Assembly: GCA_030063045.1 (NCBI GenBank)
Contig: JAQSEB010000066.1
Location: forward strand, 372,001 to 436,000
DNA length: 64,000 bases
DNA from: Pratylenchus scribneri
Taxonomy: Eukaryota > Nematoda > Chromadorea > Rhabditida > Pratylenchidae
Direction: 5' to 3'
This document shows positions 43,361 to 53,911 of the stretch, piece by piece. The notes under the pieces are model-generated. The model saw only the letters and a list, made by a program, of their open reading frames with translations, was not told the origin of the DNA and ran no database searches. How positions within the stretch are numbered: position 1 is the stretch's first letter; each line of letters opens with the position of its first letter. Both the position numbers and the translations under genes were made by a program.

Positions 43361-45766
43361 GCAGGGTCGACAAAATTTTTTGGGCGAGAATTGCCAAAAA
43401 TTGGTTGGTACATGGACATTGGAATCTAGTTTGTAGTAGGAACTAGGAACTTGGAAGGCAGCAAAATTCTATTTCGATTTTACATATTAGATTATCTTGG
43501 GATATTTTAATCAAAATTGGGTTCATGTTTGCAAAATTTACACCAATTTGTTTCTTCTATTTATTGTATAATTCATCAAGGAATGAACCAATTTTAATGA
43601 TTCAAATATCAAATTAAAGAGCAGACTATTGTTTATTAATTTTTGTTTATGAAATTATTTATTCTCAAAAAATCACTGAAAATTAAACCCATAGTAAAAA
43701 TGATCAATCAATTTTTAGCTAATCTACATAAAATTGATATCATTCTAAAGTCAATAAACTGCTCTTTAATTAAATAAAAGAAACATCAAAATTTAATTCA
43801 GCAGTTCTTGATGAATTCGGCGACAAATTAACATGGCATCAAGTTGGGTTTCTCCCGGATTTCCATGTATAATAATATCGAGATTTACCTATTAAGCTCG
43901 ATATCCAAGATTCAGATTTTTCCTTTAGTATTTTTAGAGCTTTGTGGGTTAAAAAGGAAAAATTGGTAAATGGAGAATGGCGAATCAACAAGGCGTCTGA
44001 TGACAAATTTTACAGCAATTCAATTTGACCTTTGTCCCATTGTCGAATGAAAGAAATCCACATTTCTCTACTCTTTGGTTAAAAATCAAACTCCAGTCAA
44101 GTGTTTTTTTTGGACATTCTCGGTTTTTTTCCTTTGTATGGCCAGATTTCCGGTTCGCTTATTTTATAAAATGCATTTGAAGTGGATTGGACAATTGGGG
44201 ACAGTCATCCCAAAGTTGATTTTGTGGTTGGACGGAAAAGGTCAAATTGAAGGAAAAGGGTGATGGTGCTGCGAGGCGCGAATTGTCGACAAATGTGCGG
44301 GAAGGCAAAAGGAGGGGAACGAAAGGAAAATGACGGAAATTGATGAAGGCAAAAATGGCAAAGGAATTGGCGGCTGGAAATAAATGGGCTGGAAATGCTG
44401 GAAAATGGGAAGGATGGGGATGGCGATGGCGATGGCGATGCGTCATTGGTCATTTTAGCAGAATTTGCCGAGGGCATTCCAGTAGAAAATTTACTTATAA
44501 GGAAGGAGGAAAAATCATTTAAGCCTAATTTGGTGATCAAATAAGTAACTAAAAGGTTTGTCAAATGCCATCCTGCTGGCCATTAAATTTATTTTTCAAA
44601 TCATCCCATATATGTATTCGATCAAGGGAAATTTTGAATGGTTATTTGGCTCTTCAATTATTTGGAAAATAAGATTTGTAAGAACTGGAAATGAACAGCA
44701 AGCCTCATTGTTGGATGGGAAAACGAAAGGGAAAATATTACAAATTATGGCTGATGAAATGGGTAATGGGCCAAAATTTAGCAGACTCTGGAAATATTTT
44801 GCTTTCTCTTTAGAGGACATTTTTAAATAAAGGCGCAGAACATTTAAAAAATAAAATTGCACTATTTAATTGATGAAATTGAAGGAATATGAAAATATGG
44901 AGGTCAATGCATTATAAATCGGTGGTGACCAAAATGTAAAATGATAAAATGGCTGAAAATTCCACTCATCTCATTCCCATTTCCCACCCATTTTGGCCAT
45001 CATTTATTATTTAGTAACATAAATTCGAGTTCATTTGGAAGGTCCCCAACTATTAAAATTGGATGTGGCCCCAAATCCACCAAAAAATATCACAGCCGCT
45101 GTCGCGCATTTTAATGCCAATGCCAGCACAGGCGGGGATCGGTATTGGCCATAATGGAATGGGATTAAAAATATTTTGGAAGGAGGCTAATGAATTTTTT
45201 GTGGATTTGTTTTTATCCATCTCTCATTTAGGGGTCTCCAATTTTTGTAATTTTTACGTTGGATTTTTCAATTATGGAAAAGGATTTTTTGTATTATTTT
45301 TATATTGTTTAGGAATTTTATGCAAAAATAAGCTTAATAAAGTGGATTTAACCTATTTTAATTTGCGCGATAAATCATAAAATAGATCACCCAATTTGAG
45401 GCATAGGCAAAGCTTTTGTCACAAAAAAATTAAAAACATAAAACTGTTTTTGAATAATTTGATATCATTTTGAAGAGCCAATTTTGGAAATTGAATGCAA
45501 TATTCTGTAAATGCATTTCAGCCATTGTAGAAATATGATTAATGTTGGAAAATCATTTATAATATCATTTTTTCCACTTTTATACTATAGTTCCAAGCTT
45601 AAGCATTAAATATCAATCAAGGAAGGTATAAGGTGGAATTGAGTATAATTCCAGGCTAATCGAAAAATAAAAATTAGTAAATACATATATAGTCGTTGCT
45701 TCAATCTTAGTATGCAAAAATGCAATATATTAAATATATATATAATTTAATCCCATAATTAAGGAA
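43361..45766. other. Intergenic region with weak ORFs
   Basis: Open stretches at 44075-44263, 44558-44830 and 45063-45380 (+) have no domain and no supporting splice structure that I can join. The 44558-44830 frame (KGNFEWLFGSSIIWKIRFVR...) is the most protein-like. No RNA gene or element boundary seen. Confidence 0.4.
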
Positions 45767-46120
45767 AAGATGGAAGGTGTTTTGGTCATTTTTTCACTGA
45801 AGGACCAAAAATGGATCGAGATGTATTTTGGAAGGGGCAAAAGTGCCATTCAAAGTATGCCTCGAATGAATGAATGGATGAATGAATGAATGAATGAATG
45901 AATGAATGAATGAATGAATGAATGAATGTGAATTTGCCCAAGGCCCTTCCAGATGAATTCCCGGGGTGTCCATTTCCCCCTATTATTTATGCGCGGCTTG
46001 GGGGCGAGATTATAGAATAGATTGATAGAGGCGATAAGTGGTTGTGGACAGGATTTGGGTGGGGAAATGAGACCAAATAGGTTATTAAGGGATCATTTTG
46101 AAGAGGAGGGATTTTTTTGG
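45767..46120 (+). repeat. Direct repeat, copy 2, with internal GAAT microsatellite
   Basis: Matches 41635-41930 at both ends. The middle carries a GAAT-type tandem run absent from copy 1. Confidence 0.8.
45864..45928. repeat. (GAAT)n microsatellite
   Basis: About 16 copies of GAAT with one GGAT variant. Confidence 0.95.
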
Positions 46121-46251
46121 AGGCAAGAAATACCACATTTTCGAGGTATTTTAGCCATCAAGGCTCTAGGACATTTCCCTATTACTTATTTTTTTCGGAG
46201 AATTCGATTTTATAAGTTTAAATTAATTTTTCAATTTAATTTAATATAATA

Positions 46252-47867
46252 TTAACCTGTCTCTGCCGCCATCTGAGGTGCCATTGATGGAGCCGGTGGA
46301 GCCGCCGCCATTTGATGTGCCATTTGAGGTGCCATCTGAGGTGCCATTGATGGAGCCGGTGGAGCCGCCGCCATTTGATGTGCCATTTGAGGTGCCATCT
46401 GAGGTGCCATTGATGGAGCCGGTGGAGCCGCCGCCATTTGAGGTGCCATCTGAGGTGCCATTGATGGAGCCGGTGGAGCCGCCGCCATTTGATGTGCCAT
46501 TTGAGGTGCCATCTGAGGTGCCATTGATGGAGCCGGTGGAGCCGCCGCCATTTGAGGTGCCATCTGAGGTGCCATTGATGGAGCCGGTGGAACCGCCGCC
46601 ATTTGATGTGCCATTTGAGGTGCCATCGGAGGATCGTGCCATGTTGATGGCTCTAATTCCGGCCCAGTCCGTCTTTTATAATCTGCCTTTGTGACTTTAA
46701 TGGTGTGGCTTCCATATCTTCTCCCATTCACATAGTTGATTGCATCCTCCTAAATATATTTGATTTTAATATTTATTTAAATTTTGGCCTACGGCGTCCC
46801 AAGGGTTGGAAAATCTGACGAAGGCCAATCCAACACCCAGAAGACTGTTGTTGCTGTCGCGTGGTATCTAAAATAGTTAAATAAAAATTTGACTTAAGTT
46901 CATCTTATTTTAAATAATTTTTTCCGACGGCTTAATGAATATAATTGATCAAACCGCAAAATTTAAATACAATCGATGCGTCTTGCCTAGCCCTATCAAT
47001 CGGTATATGGTTTGGGTAATCTATCATATACACTTCTTAAACCTTCAGAGGGGCGCCATTTCAAGAATTTAAAAACCTGATAAACCCATCCAACAACCTG
47101 GCAAGCTTAAAACGTGTAAAAAAACTTATAGAAACTTTATAGTTCATTTATATATATAAAATTTTAACTTAAATAATTTCATCATTTGAAAAATTCGGAT
47201 TAAGAAATAAAGCTTTATACAACTACTACGCAAAGGAAAAATTGAAAAAAATGGCTGCGAAACAAAAATTGTATCAAAATTGGCCGGGCAGCGAAACATT
47301 TTGGGAAAAATGATTCCATTACGTAAAATTTAGTTAAATAATGACAAAATTGGCCCGTTGGGTGAAAATCTGGTACAAATATATTATTTGGGTGCAGATT
47401 TGTACATTTTTTCTGAAATTCTTTTTATGTTATTCATATTTGATTGTAAAACGATAAAAAAACACTATTTTAGCGTTAGAATCTTATGAAAAATTTTGGA
47501 TAACATAAGGTAATTTTTGGAATCAAAAAAAATTTGCACCCAGATAATAAGTTAATTAACCGAAAATTAACCTCTGCTATTCAAGGAGGAAATTTTGACC
47601 CATTTTTAAGTAAAAATATAAAAATCTGGTTAAATCCAGGTAAATTATGAAATACTGGTAAAAACAAATGCCAGTTCTTGTACTATGGCACCCCTGCTAA
47701 TTCTATATTTTTTTGTACCCTTCCAAAGATAAATTAAATATGATTTGACTTACATGTATATCCACCACCTGATCATAATCTTCAAATATAGATCGCACAG
47801 CTCTTTTGGTAATATTTATTGGCAAATTCGACACTTTCAGTGTGAATTGCTGGTCGAAATTCATGTC
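46252..47867 (-). CDS. RRM RNA-binding protein with Met/Ala/Pro/Gln repeat tail
   Basis: Three exons join in phase: 47867-47754, 46867-46793 and 46749-46252 (stop TAA at 46254-46252). Starting at the ATG at 47864 gives about 227 aa. One RRM is split across the exons: beta1/RNP2 [13 protein letters not shown], helix [17 protein letters not shown]1-like [15 protein letters not shown] (aromatic positions partly replaced), second helix [14 protein letters not shown] and last strand [10 protein letters not shown]. The C-terminal about 120 residues are units of [21 protein letters not shown]. An acceptor directly precedes the first exon, so another upstream exon is possible. Likely RNA-binding in nucleus or cytoplasm; the specific role is unknown. 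Confidence 0.75.
46280..46640 (-). repeat. In-frame tandem repeat of the RRM protein tail
   Basis: Units of 63 bp and 51 bp alternate (21 and 17 codons), differing by the presence of a MAPQ/MAHQ block. All are multiples of three, so copy changes keep the frame. Confidence 0.9.
46870..47740. other. Long intron with repeat sequence
   Basis: The intron between exons 1 and 2 of the RRM gene. It holds GGCAGCGAAACATTTTGGG / AAAATTGGCCC words (about 47250-47380), similar to modules inside the hAT-like elements at 2 kb and 43 kb. It starts near CAGAGGGGCGCC (about 47048) and ends near GGCACCCCTG (about 47690), perhaps a decayed element. Confidence 0.4.
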
Positions 47868-48009
47868 CTATTTTTTGGAAAAATTAATATAAATATTATA
47901 ACAAAATACAATAATTGGAATTTTTTCCAATAAAATAAAAAAATATTTTCCATAAAATAAAAAAATAAATATATTTTCATTTCAAATAAAGATAAAACAA
48001 AAACAAAAA

Positions 48010-48697
48010 AACAAGCAATAGTTGATTCTGCCCGTATAATGACTGCATATGCAGGCAAATTCACTCCTAAGGCCAATGTTGCCGTACAGCACATCACTCG
48101 AATGGCGCCATCCGCAAACATTCGCTCCATCAAATGTCGATCATGTCGTGCTGCAATTTAAAATTAATAATTTGAAATTAAAAAATTTATCTATTTACTG
48201 ATTAAAAAATTTGCAAAAATAACAAATTTTGTAAAACACAATATATGTAAATTTAATTTAAATACTCACTCAATCCAGCATGATGAATTCCCGTTCCACA
48301 TTGGAATAATTGTTGCAGTTCTTGACTTTGGGCATTGTTCATCTTCACAAATGAAAAAATATTCATAACAAAATAAATATTGACTCACCGCCTTTTTTGC
48401 CTTCAAATATGAATTTTGTGTTGCTTTCCCAGCCTCCACGGCGAATAATTCCCGTTGATTGGCCACTGCCGCCTTTTCCATGAATGTGCGTGCCAATTGG
48501 CCAGTCGCATTTCGGGAATGGACAAAAACAAGGATTTGATGCTTTTCCCGGAGGAATTTGACGCATTGTTGGTAGCAGACTTCGTCCATTTTCTCTTTTT
48601 GATTCATTATCAATTTTTGGCTGACTTGAGTGGGTGGTTTCTCTCCTCTTCGAAGTGCCTTTTCTTTTTCCCTTCGAAGATCAAGAATCAACATCCA
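48010..48697 (-). pseudogene. Fragment of a Ski2-like RNA helicase (ASCC3/BRR2 family)
   Basis: Three exons keep frame: 48697-48389, 48342-48270 and 48150 to about 48010. They encode the start of the second RecA domain: DEVCYQQCVKFLREKHQILV, then VFVHSRNATGQLARTF (motif IV region), GTGIHHAGL, and [20 protein letters not shown] (motif V). Motifs I-III and everything after motif V are absent from the flanking 3 kb, so no working ATPase is present. The frame is nevertheless uninterrupted and the splice sites are good, so it may be transcribed, possibly as upstream exons of the RRM gene on the same strand. ASCC3 fits slightly better than BRR2. Confidence 0.65.
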
Positions 48698-49208
48698 CTG
48701 CAAAAAAAAAAACAACAAATATCATAAATACTCTTTTAAAAACTGAAGGGAATTATTTATCAATCTTCCCAAAAGATGAGGATTATTAAAGAATGGGAAA
48801 TTTTTTCAGCCTTTCGAGGGAGGATATTATTTTTTTGATGGATTAAAAAATTTCCAAAAATACTTAATCTGGAGCATGATTTACAGTTGAGATTAAACAC
48901 TAAATTAAATATGGAATTTTTGGGATTGGTTTATAATTTATTTTTTGTCATTTTGATGATGAATCGGATGATGAAATGTTTAGTTTTGGGTTTTTAGAAC
49001 GTAAAATTGTAGTTCACCATTCCCACTTTTTTCAGTGAAATGAAAGAGGTCATCGACTCTATTGATTGGTGTGCACAATTTCACTTGGACAATGGAAAAT
49101 ATTCGGGGCCTTGGGGGGATGGATGGGGAAAATTTAATGGAATAGCAAAAGGGGAGCAAAAATAGGCCTTTAGGGTATCATCAACATTTTGTTGGATACC
49201 TTGTCCGA
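48698..49208. other. AT-rich region, nothing clear
   Basis: No missing helicase exon (motifs I-III) visible here on the minus strand. Confidence 0.5.
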
Positions 49209-49210
49209 TA

Positions 49211-49839
49211 TCTTAAAAAAGTGGTAAAAGTATCGGGTAAAATTACTCTGGTAAAAATACCCGGTAAATTTACCAGCAGTTGCTAGTAAATCCATATCTT
49301 AAATAATTTACCAGATTCTTGCCTTTTTACCAGTAAAAATTTACCAGCATCTTTCTTTTTAATTCATTAAAAAATCAGAAAAATTTTTTAAAATTTGATT
49401 TCAAATTTATTCCTATATAAAAAAATCTCCTCTTTCAGAATAAATTATGATCAATTTTTAATCGCATTTAATTAATGTTCAGAGTACATAAAAAATTTTG
49501 AAATTTATATATTCTGAAAGAGGAGAGTTTTTTCTATATGAATACATTTTATTTCGAATTTTTAGAATTTTTTCTGATTTTTTAATGAATTTTAAAAGAT
49601 GCTGGTAAAATGTTTACCAAGCCCCCTATCGCCGTAATCATTTTACCAGATTCTCCTAGTAAAACTCACCAGTTACTTTCATTTTAAGATGCCGGTAAAA
49701 AAGTTGCTGGTATTTGGTGCGTTTACCTCGGTAAACGCACCAGCAACTCGAGGTAAATTTACCACATTTTTAAAATATGCATTTTACCAGCAAAAAATTG
49801 TTGGTAACTGGTAAATTTACCATTACCACTTTTTTAAGA
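49211..49839. mobile_element. TA-flanked miniature element with TCTTAAAAAAGTGGTAA ends
   Basis: The terminal inverted repeat TCTTAAAAAAGTGGTAA is at 49211 and its complement ends at 49839, with TA on each side (49209-49210 and 49840-49841), as for Tc1/mariner-derived MITEs. The interior has many GGTAAATTTACC-type palindromes and a larger inverted repeat around CTTTCAGAATAAATT / GAAAGAGGAG. No coding capacity. Confidence 0.8.
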
Positions 49840-49841
49840 TA

Positions 49842-51544
49842 CGGGCCCTTGACGCTCGACCCCACTATCATTTTTGATAAAATGTACCTTTTTAGTTTAC
49901 GCATTGGAGGCAAATACAAATACCAAACGTGGCTTATCAACGTTTAAGAGGTCATCATTCTGAACAAATATTCAAAATAGCTTTGTTAACTCGAATTCCA
50001 GCAGAATGCGTCCCCAAAGCGTAAATCGTATTTCATTGCAATTGGATAGATAAAGATATTTGCATCAACCTATTTGTTAAAATGTGAACTAAATTTGGAT
50101 GGAAAATTTGTGGAATGGGATTTAAGATAAACATTGTTTTTTCATCATGTTTTAAAGCATAAAATAGGATCCTTTTCGGTAATTTTTTTTCTGTGGATAT
50201 GGATACAGATTTTTCACCGCCAAAATCAGCCTAGGTTATCCTCAAATTTGGTCATATTAAGATTCTAATCCTAAAATGGTATTTTTTCATCATTCTGCAA
50301 TCAAATATAAATTATAAAATAGAAAAAAATTTTAAATGCACCTAGATAAAATTTTTTGCGTTTTTTAATTGGTTTTTAACTGAATTTAGCAATATGTTTT
50401 GGAGTGAATTTAAATATTTCATTAGAAAAATGCAATAGATATCAAAAATAATAAATTTTTAAACTAGACTTCTAATATTTTTAAATTTCAAGTTAAAATT
50501 ACTCATTATTTTTATAATTTAAGATTATGATTTTCCCACCTCAAAGCATCCCTTTTTGAACATCATCACTGAGGTATTGTTGATGCAAGTGCCCTCGGGG
50601 GGAAATGAATACATGCAATTTGCTGGGGTCATTCACATGTTCATGCTATCTACATTTATTGTTATAAAAGAGGAAAATTAACATTATTCGAATATTTTTT
50701 TAATATTTTATTAAAATTATCGAAGTAAATTTGTTTTCGCAAACTTATTTTATTGTGTTTGTGAGAAATTTGTATTTAAAGTAATCAAATTTGCATGTGC
50801 TTTTTTCCTTTCATTTATCAAGCCTAGAAGGGATGTCTATCTACAGCCTAAAAGACAATAGTTAGATCTTTGATGAATCTACAAATTAGTATACGGCTTG
50901 TAGGGTCCGGTTTCTGTTTCAATAGTTCTGCAAAAGAAGAAAATTTTTCTGCAAGAAAATATTATCCGAAAATAAATGGTTGGAAAATATATCTTTTAAA
51001 TATTCTATCCCAAATTTTGATTTATTCAAATAATTATGAATAGTATTAAATTTACCGAAAAAAAAACATTGAAATTGCCGAAACGCTTATAATGTTTCAG
51101 TTTTTTATCATATACCTCCAGACCGTATAATCAATCGATAGATCTCGTCAAGATGGTGTCAATTATCATGGTTTGGTCAAATTTGAAGAGCATTAAACCG
51201 TTAAAACCCTTTTTGATTTTGATTCAAAACTATCTTAGAATGGTTAATCTAAATTAAATCATTATTGTACGATGCATCTAGGCGAGAAAGATCATTTGAA
51301 TAGAGGTTTGGAGGTCTAAGACAAAACGCTGAACTATTTAAACTTTTCGGTATTTCCAATACTCTTTTCGGCAATTTAATATTTTTCGGCAAATTAAATA
51401 TTTCCCTTATTAATTACCACATAATTAAATTGGTGAGACAGAATCGATTATTCTTTGGATAATGTTCCAACGTTAACACGCACCAAAAAGACCATTGTGC
51501 CGGCATTGAAAATATTGACAAAAAGCAAACAATTGAGAGCACCA
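49842..51544. other. Non-coding region with scattered CTCGTCAAGATG-like motifs
   Basis: No gene. Words such as TCGATAGATCTCGTCAAGATG (about 51130) and repeated TTTTCGGCAA/TTTCGGTA (about 51340-51390) resemble the interiors of the foldback elements at 30, 53 and 58 kb, suggesting decayed copies. Confidence 0.45.
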
Positions 51545-52644
51545 CCAAATCTTTTTAGGCCAGTAGATTAATTTGGATCGGATAGATATGAACCATGGGT
51601 GAGTGAGGTGTGACCACCATGCAAAGAATGCAATAAATCAAGGCAATCAACATGATTTTATGGCTGCCATATGAATCACTCAAATAGCCAAAAACCATGG
51701 AGCCAAGGACAGATCATTTGATAAGAAATTGTAGTCTTGGCAAATTGGGTTTGACTTAAAAAATGGTTAAAAATATATTAGTGATGCGATGATATAATAT
51801 TAAGAATTCAATTCTCACTATTATTAAATCATGGAAAAACATTTTATTGCCAAAAGATTTAAATTCTTTTGCGAAAGATCGGTTTTCTTTGATAACTTGT
51901 TTATGCTTGATCCTCTAGATTTTATACAATTCGATAGAGCTCATCGAGATGTATTGTTTGTTCCAATGTGGTCAAAATACAAAATATTCCGTCTAATCTA
52001 AACCCAATTTTAGTTTTTGATTTATACCTCTTTTTCTTCTGAGCCAAACCCCAAAAGTTTTAGGCCATTTGATGTGTCTCGATGAGTTCTATCGAGGTTT
52101 AAGGTTTATAAGGTCATGATCAAGTACTCAAAAGTTATTAAGCTTTTAGCAAAAAAATATTTGATTTTTCGGCAAAGAATTTAAATCTTTCGGCAAAAAA
52201 TGGCACCTTAGATTATTGGCTATATATAATATTCTCGATGTTCTCTATTTTTCCATTTTCAAAATATTTCATTTCCTCAAAATTTGTTTACCATCAAATT
52301 CAACCTAAATTTATTTTCTTTCCAAATTGCCAAATAAATCTTCTCAATATAACATTTCAATCAAATCAAATCCACCCCATCCATCTTTGAAACCTGTGCC
52401 AAAATCATCAATTCCGCAAAGAGGCAAACAATATATGTGTATCGGCCCAATTGGTAAAAATCGTCCAATTTGGCGATTTGGGTGACCATTTTGTCGGTTG
52501 CAGCAGCCAATTCTGCGGGCGTTGCCCCTTCTGGGCCATTGCCGCAACCGCCTTTTCCGCATGCTTTTCCACCAATGGGAATTTTGCCTTTTGTTTGGCA
52601 TTTTTATGGACCACATTATCGTCTTTTGCGGTCGATGTTGCCAT
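51545..52644 (-). pseudogene. Broken major-facilitator transporter (SLC22-like)
   Basis: From the ATG at 52644, the minus strand reads a hydrophilic N terminus (VHKNAKQKAKFPLVEKHAEK), then needs a one-base frame change near 52530. It continues LDDFYQLGRYTYIVCLFAEL as a first membrane segment. A second piece at about 51715-51545 reads SVLGSMVFGYLSDSYGSHKI then MLIALIYCILCMVV, the family's motif A (usually GxLaDRxGRRkxL, here DSYGSHK). No good acceptor precedes the second piece and later membrane segments are missing. The frameshift, altered motif A and truncation indicate a pseudogene of a solute transporter. Confidence 0.6.
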
Positions 52645-53304
52645 TTTAGCGTTCAATTTGAATATTTTTTAAAAATTTTATCGCTTAATTTGAATTTATT
52701 GAGCAATGATTATTTTGCCGACCAAATTGATAAAGGGTAAATTAAAGAAGTAAATTATGTGCATTTTGTAAATAAGCATCTCAATGGATTTTTTTATATC
52801 GTCCCATTTGGGTTGATGAAATTACAACATTAAATTTTTTAGCAGCATAAAAACAAGATGTTGAATAAATTGAGGAAATAAACATTGAAAAAAGAGGCAA
52901 AGGTATTTGGGAAAGGAATGGATATAATGGAATAAAATAGGAAATATTATTTTTATTAGGGTGTCAATAGAATGGCAAAAATGAACAAAAAAATGAAATA
53001 TTTATTTTTTTTATTAACTTCCAAAGTATTTTTGGCATCATTTTGCTCGACAAAATGCTATTTTGATGCCAATGGATAATGGTTTGGGCCAGAGAAATGA
53101 ACTAAAATAAGAAGCAGTATAAAACAGAGAAATAGGTTCTTGAATGGATTATTTTTTGGGTTGGGTGGATTGGCTTTTGACTATAAGCCAAGGAGAAGAT
53201 GGGGAAAATATAGTGAAGGGAAATGGCGACAGAGAAAGGTTGATTAGCCAAATGCTTCTTTCCAATGGGAAAAATCCGAAGCCGCCATTGGGCAAATGGT
53301 TGTT
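52645..53304. other. Intergenic, nothing clear
   Basis: Short ORFs only; no structure beyond the start of the foldback element. Confidence 0.5.
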
Positions 53305-53911
53305 CTATAGTATTTGGGCCGGAAGCTGGGAATATGGGTGATATATCATTCGATTCCTCTCGTCGAGCTGAGTTAGAATCTGCAAAAATTTTTTGCGGGA
53401 GCCGCCTATAAAAAAAGTTACAGTATGGTGAAATTTGGAAAAGTGAAGGGTCCCCCCTATGGGTCGAAACTCGAAAAAATTTTGAAATTTTTTTTATAGG
53501 CAAATTATAGTTCATTCGACGCGTCTCGACGAGAGAAGCTCGAATCTGTCATCGATTTCGCATAAAACCCAAAAATAAAAAAAGTTATGACGATTTTTAA
53601 TTTCAATGTTAGGGCTAGGATTAGGGGTTTGGGGTTAGGGTAGGGGCTATGCTCAGGGCGGCATGGGTTCTAGGGGCTAAGGGCTAGGGATATGTAGGGG
53701 TTAGGGCGTAATTTTGTCAAAAGAAATTTTTTGAAAATTTTCGAACCATAGGGGGGACCCTTCACTTTTACATTGTTTGCTTATTTAGCATACTGTAACT
53801 TTTTTTCTAGGCGGCTCCCGCAAAAATTTTTTGCAGATTCTAACTCAGCTCGACGAGAGGAATCGAATGGTATATCACTCATATTCCCATCTTCCGGCTC
53901 AAATACTATAG
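53305..53911. mobile_element. Foldback element containing GGGTCCCCCCTATGGG in both arms
   Basis: Arms of about 155-165 bp are inverted copies: CTATAGTATTTGGGCCGGAA at 53305 and the complement ending at 53911. They include CATTCGATTCCTCTCGTCGA, AAAATTTTTTGCGGGAGCCG and the AAGTGAAGGGTCCCCCCTAT module. The loop has a G-rich TTAGGG-like patch (53610-53710). No coding capacity. Confidence 0.85.

Noticed and set aside
44205..44564. Ser/Pro/His-rich minus-strand ORF of 119 codons
   Set aside because: Low-complexity reading opposite a purine-rich patch, with overlapping ORFs in other frames and no splice support.
47047..47695. hAT-like element with CAGAGGGGCGCC and GGCACCCCTG ends
   Set aside because: The ends match only partly and the flanking 8 bp are unlike, so boundaries are not supported.
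53610..53710. TTAGGG-like G-rich patch as telomeric sequence
   Set aside because: Irregular words, not an array, and nematode telomeres are usually TTAGGC; it sits in the loop of a foldback element.
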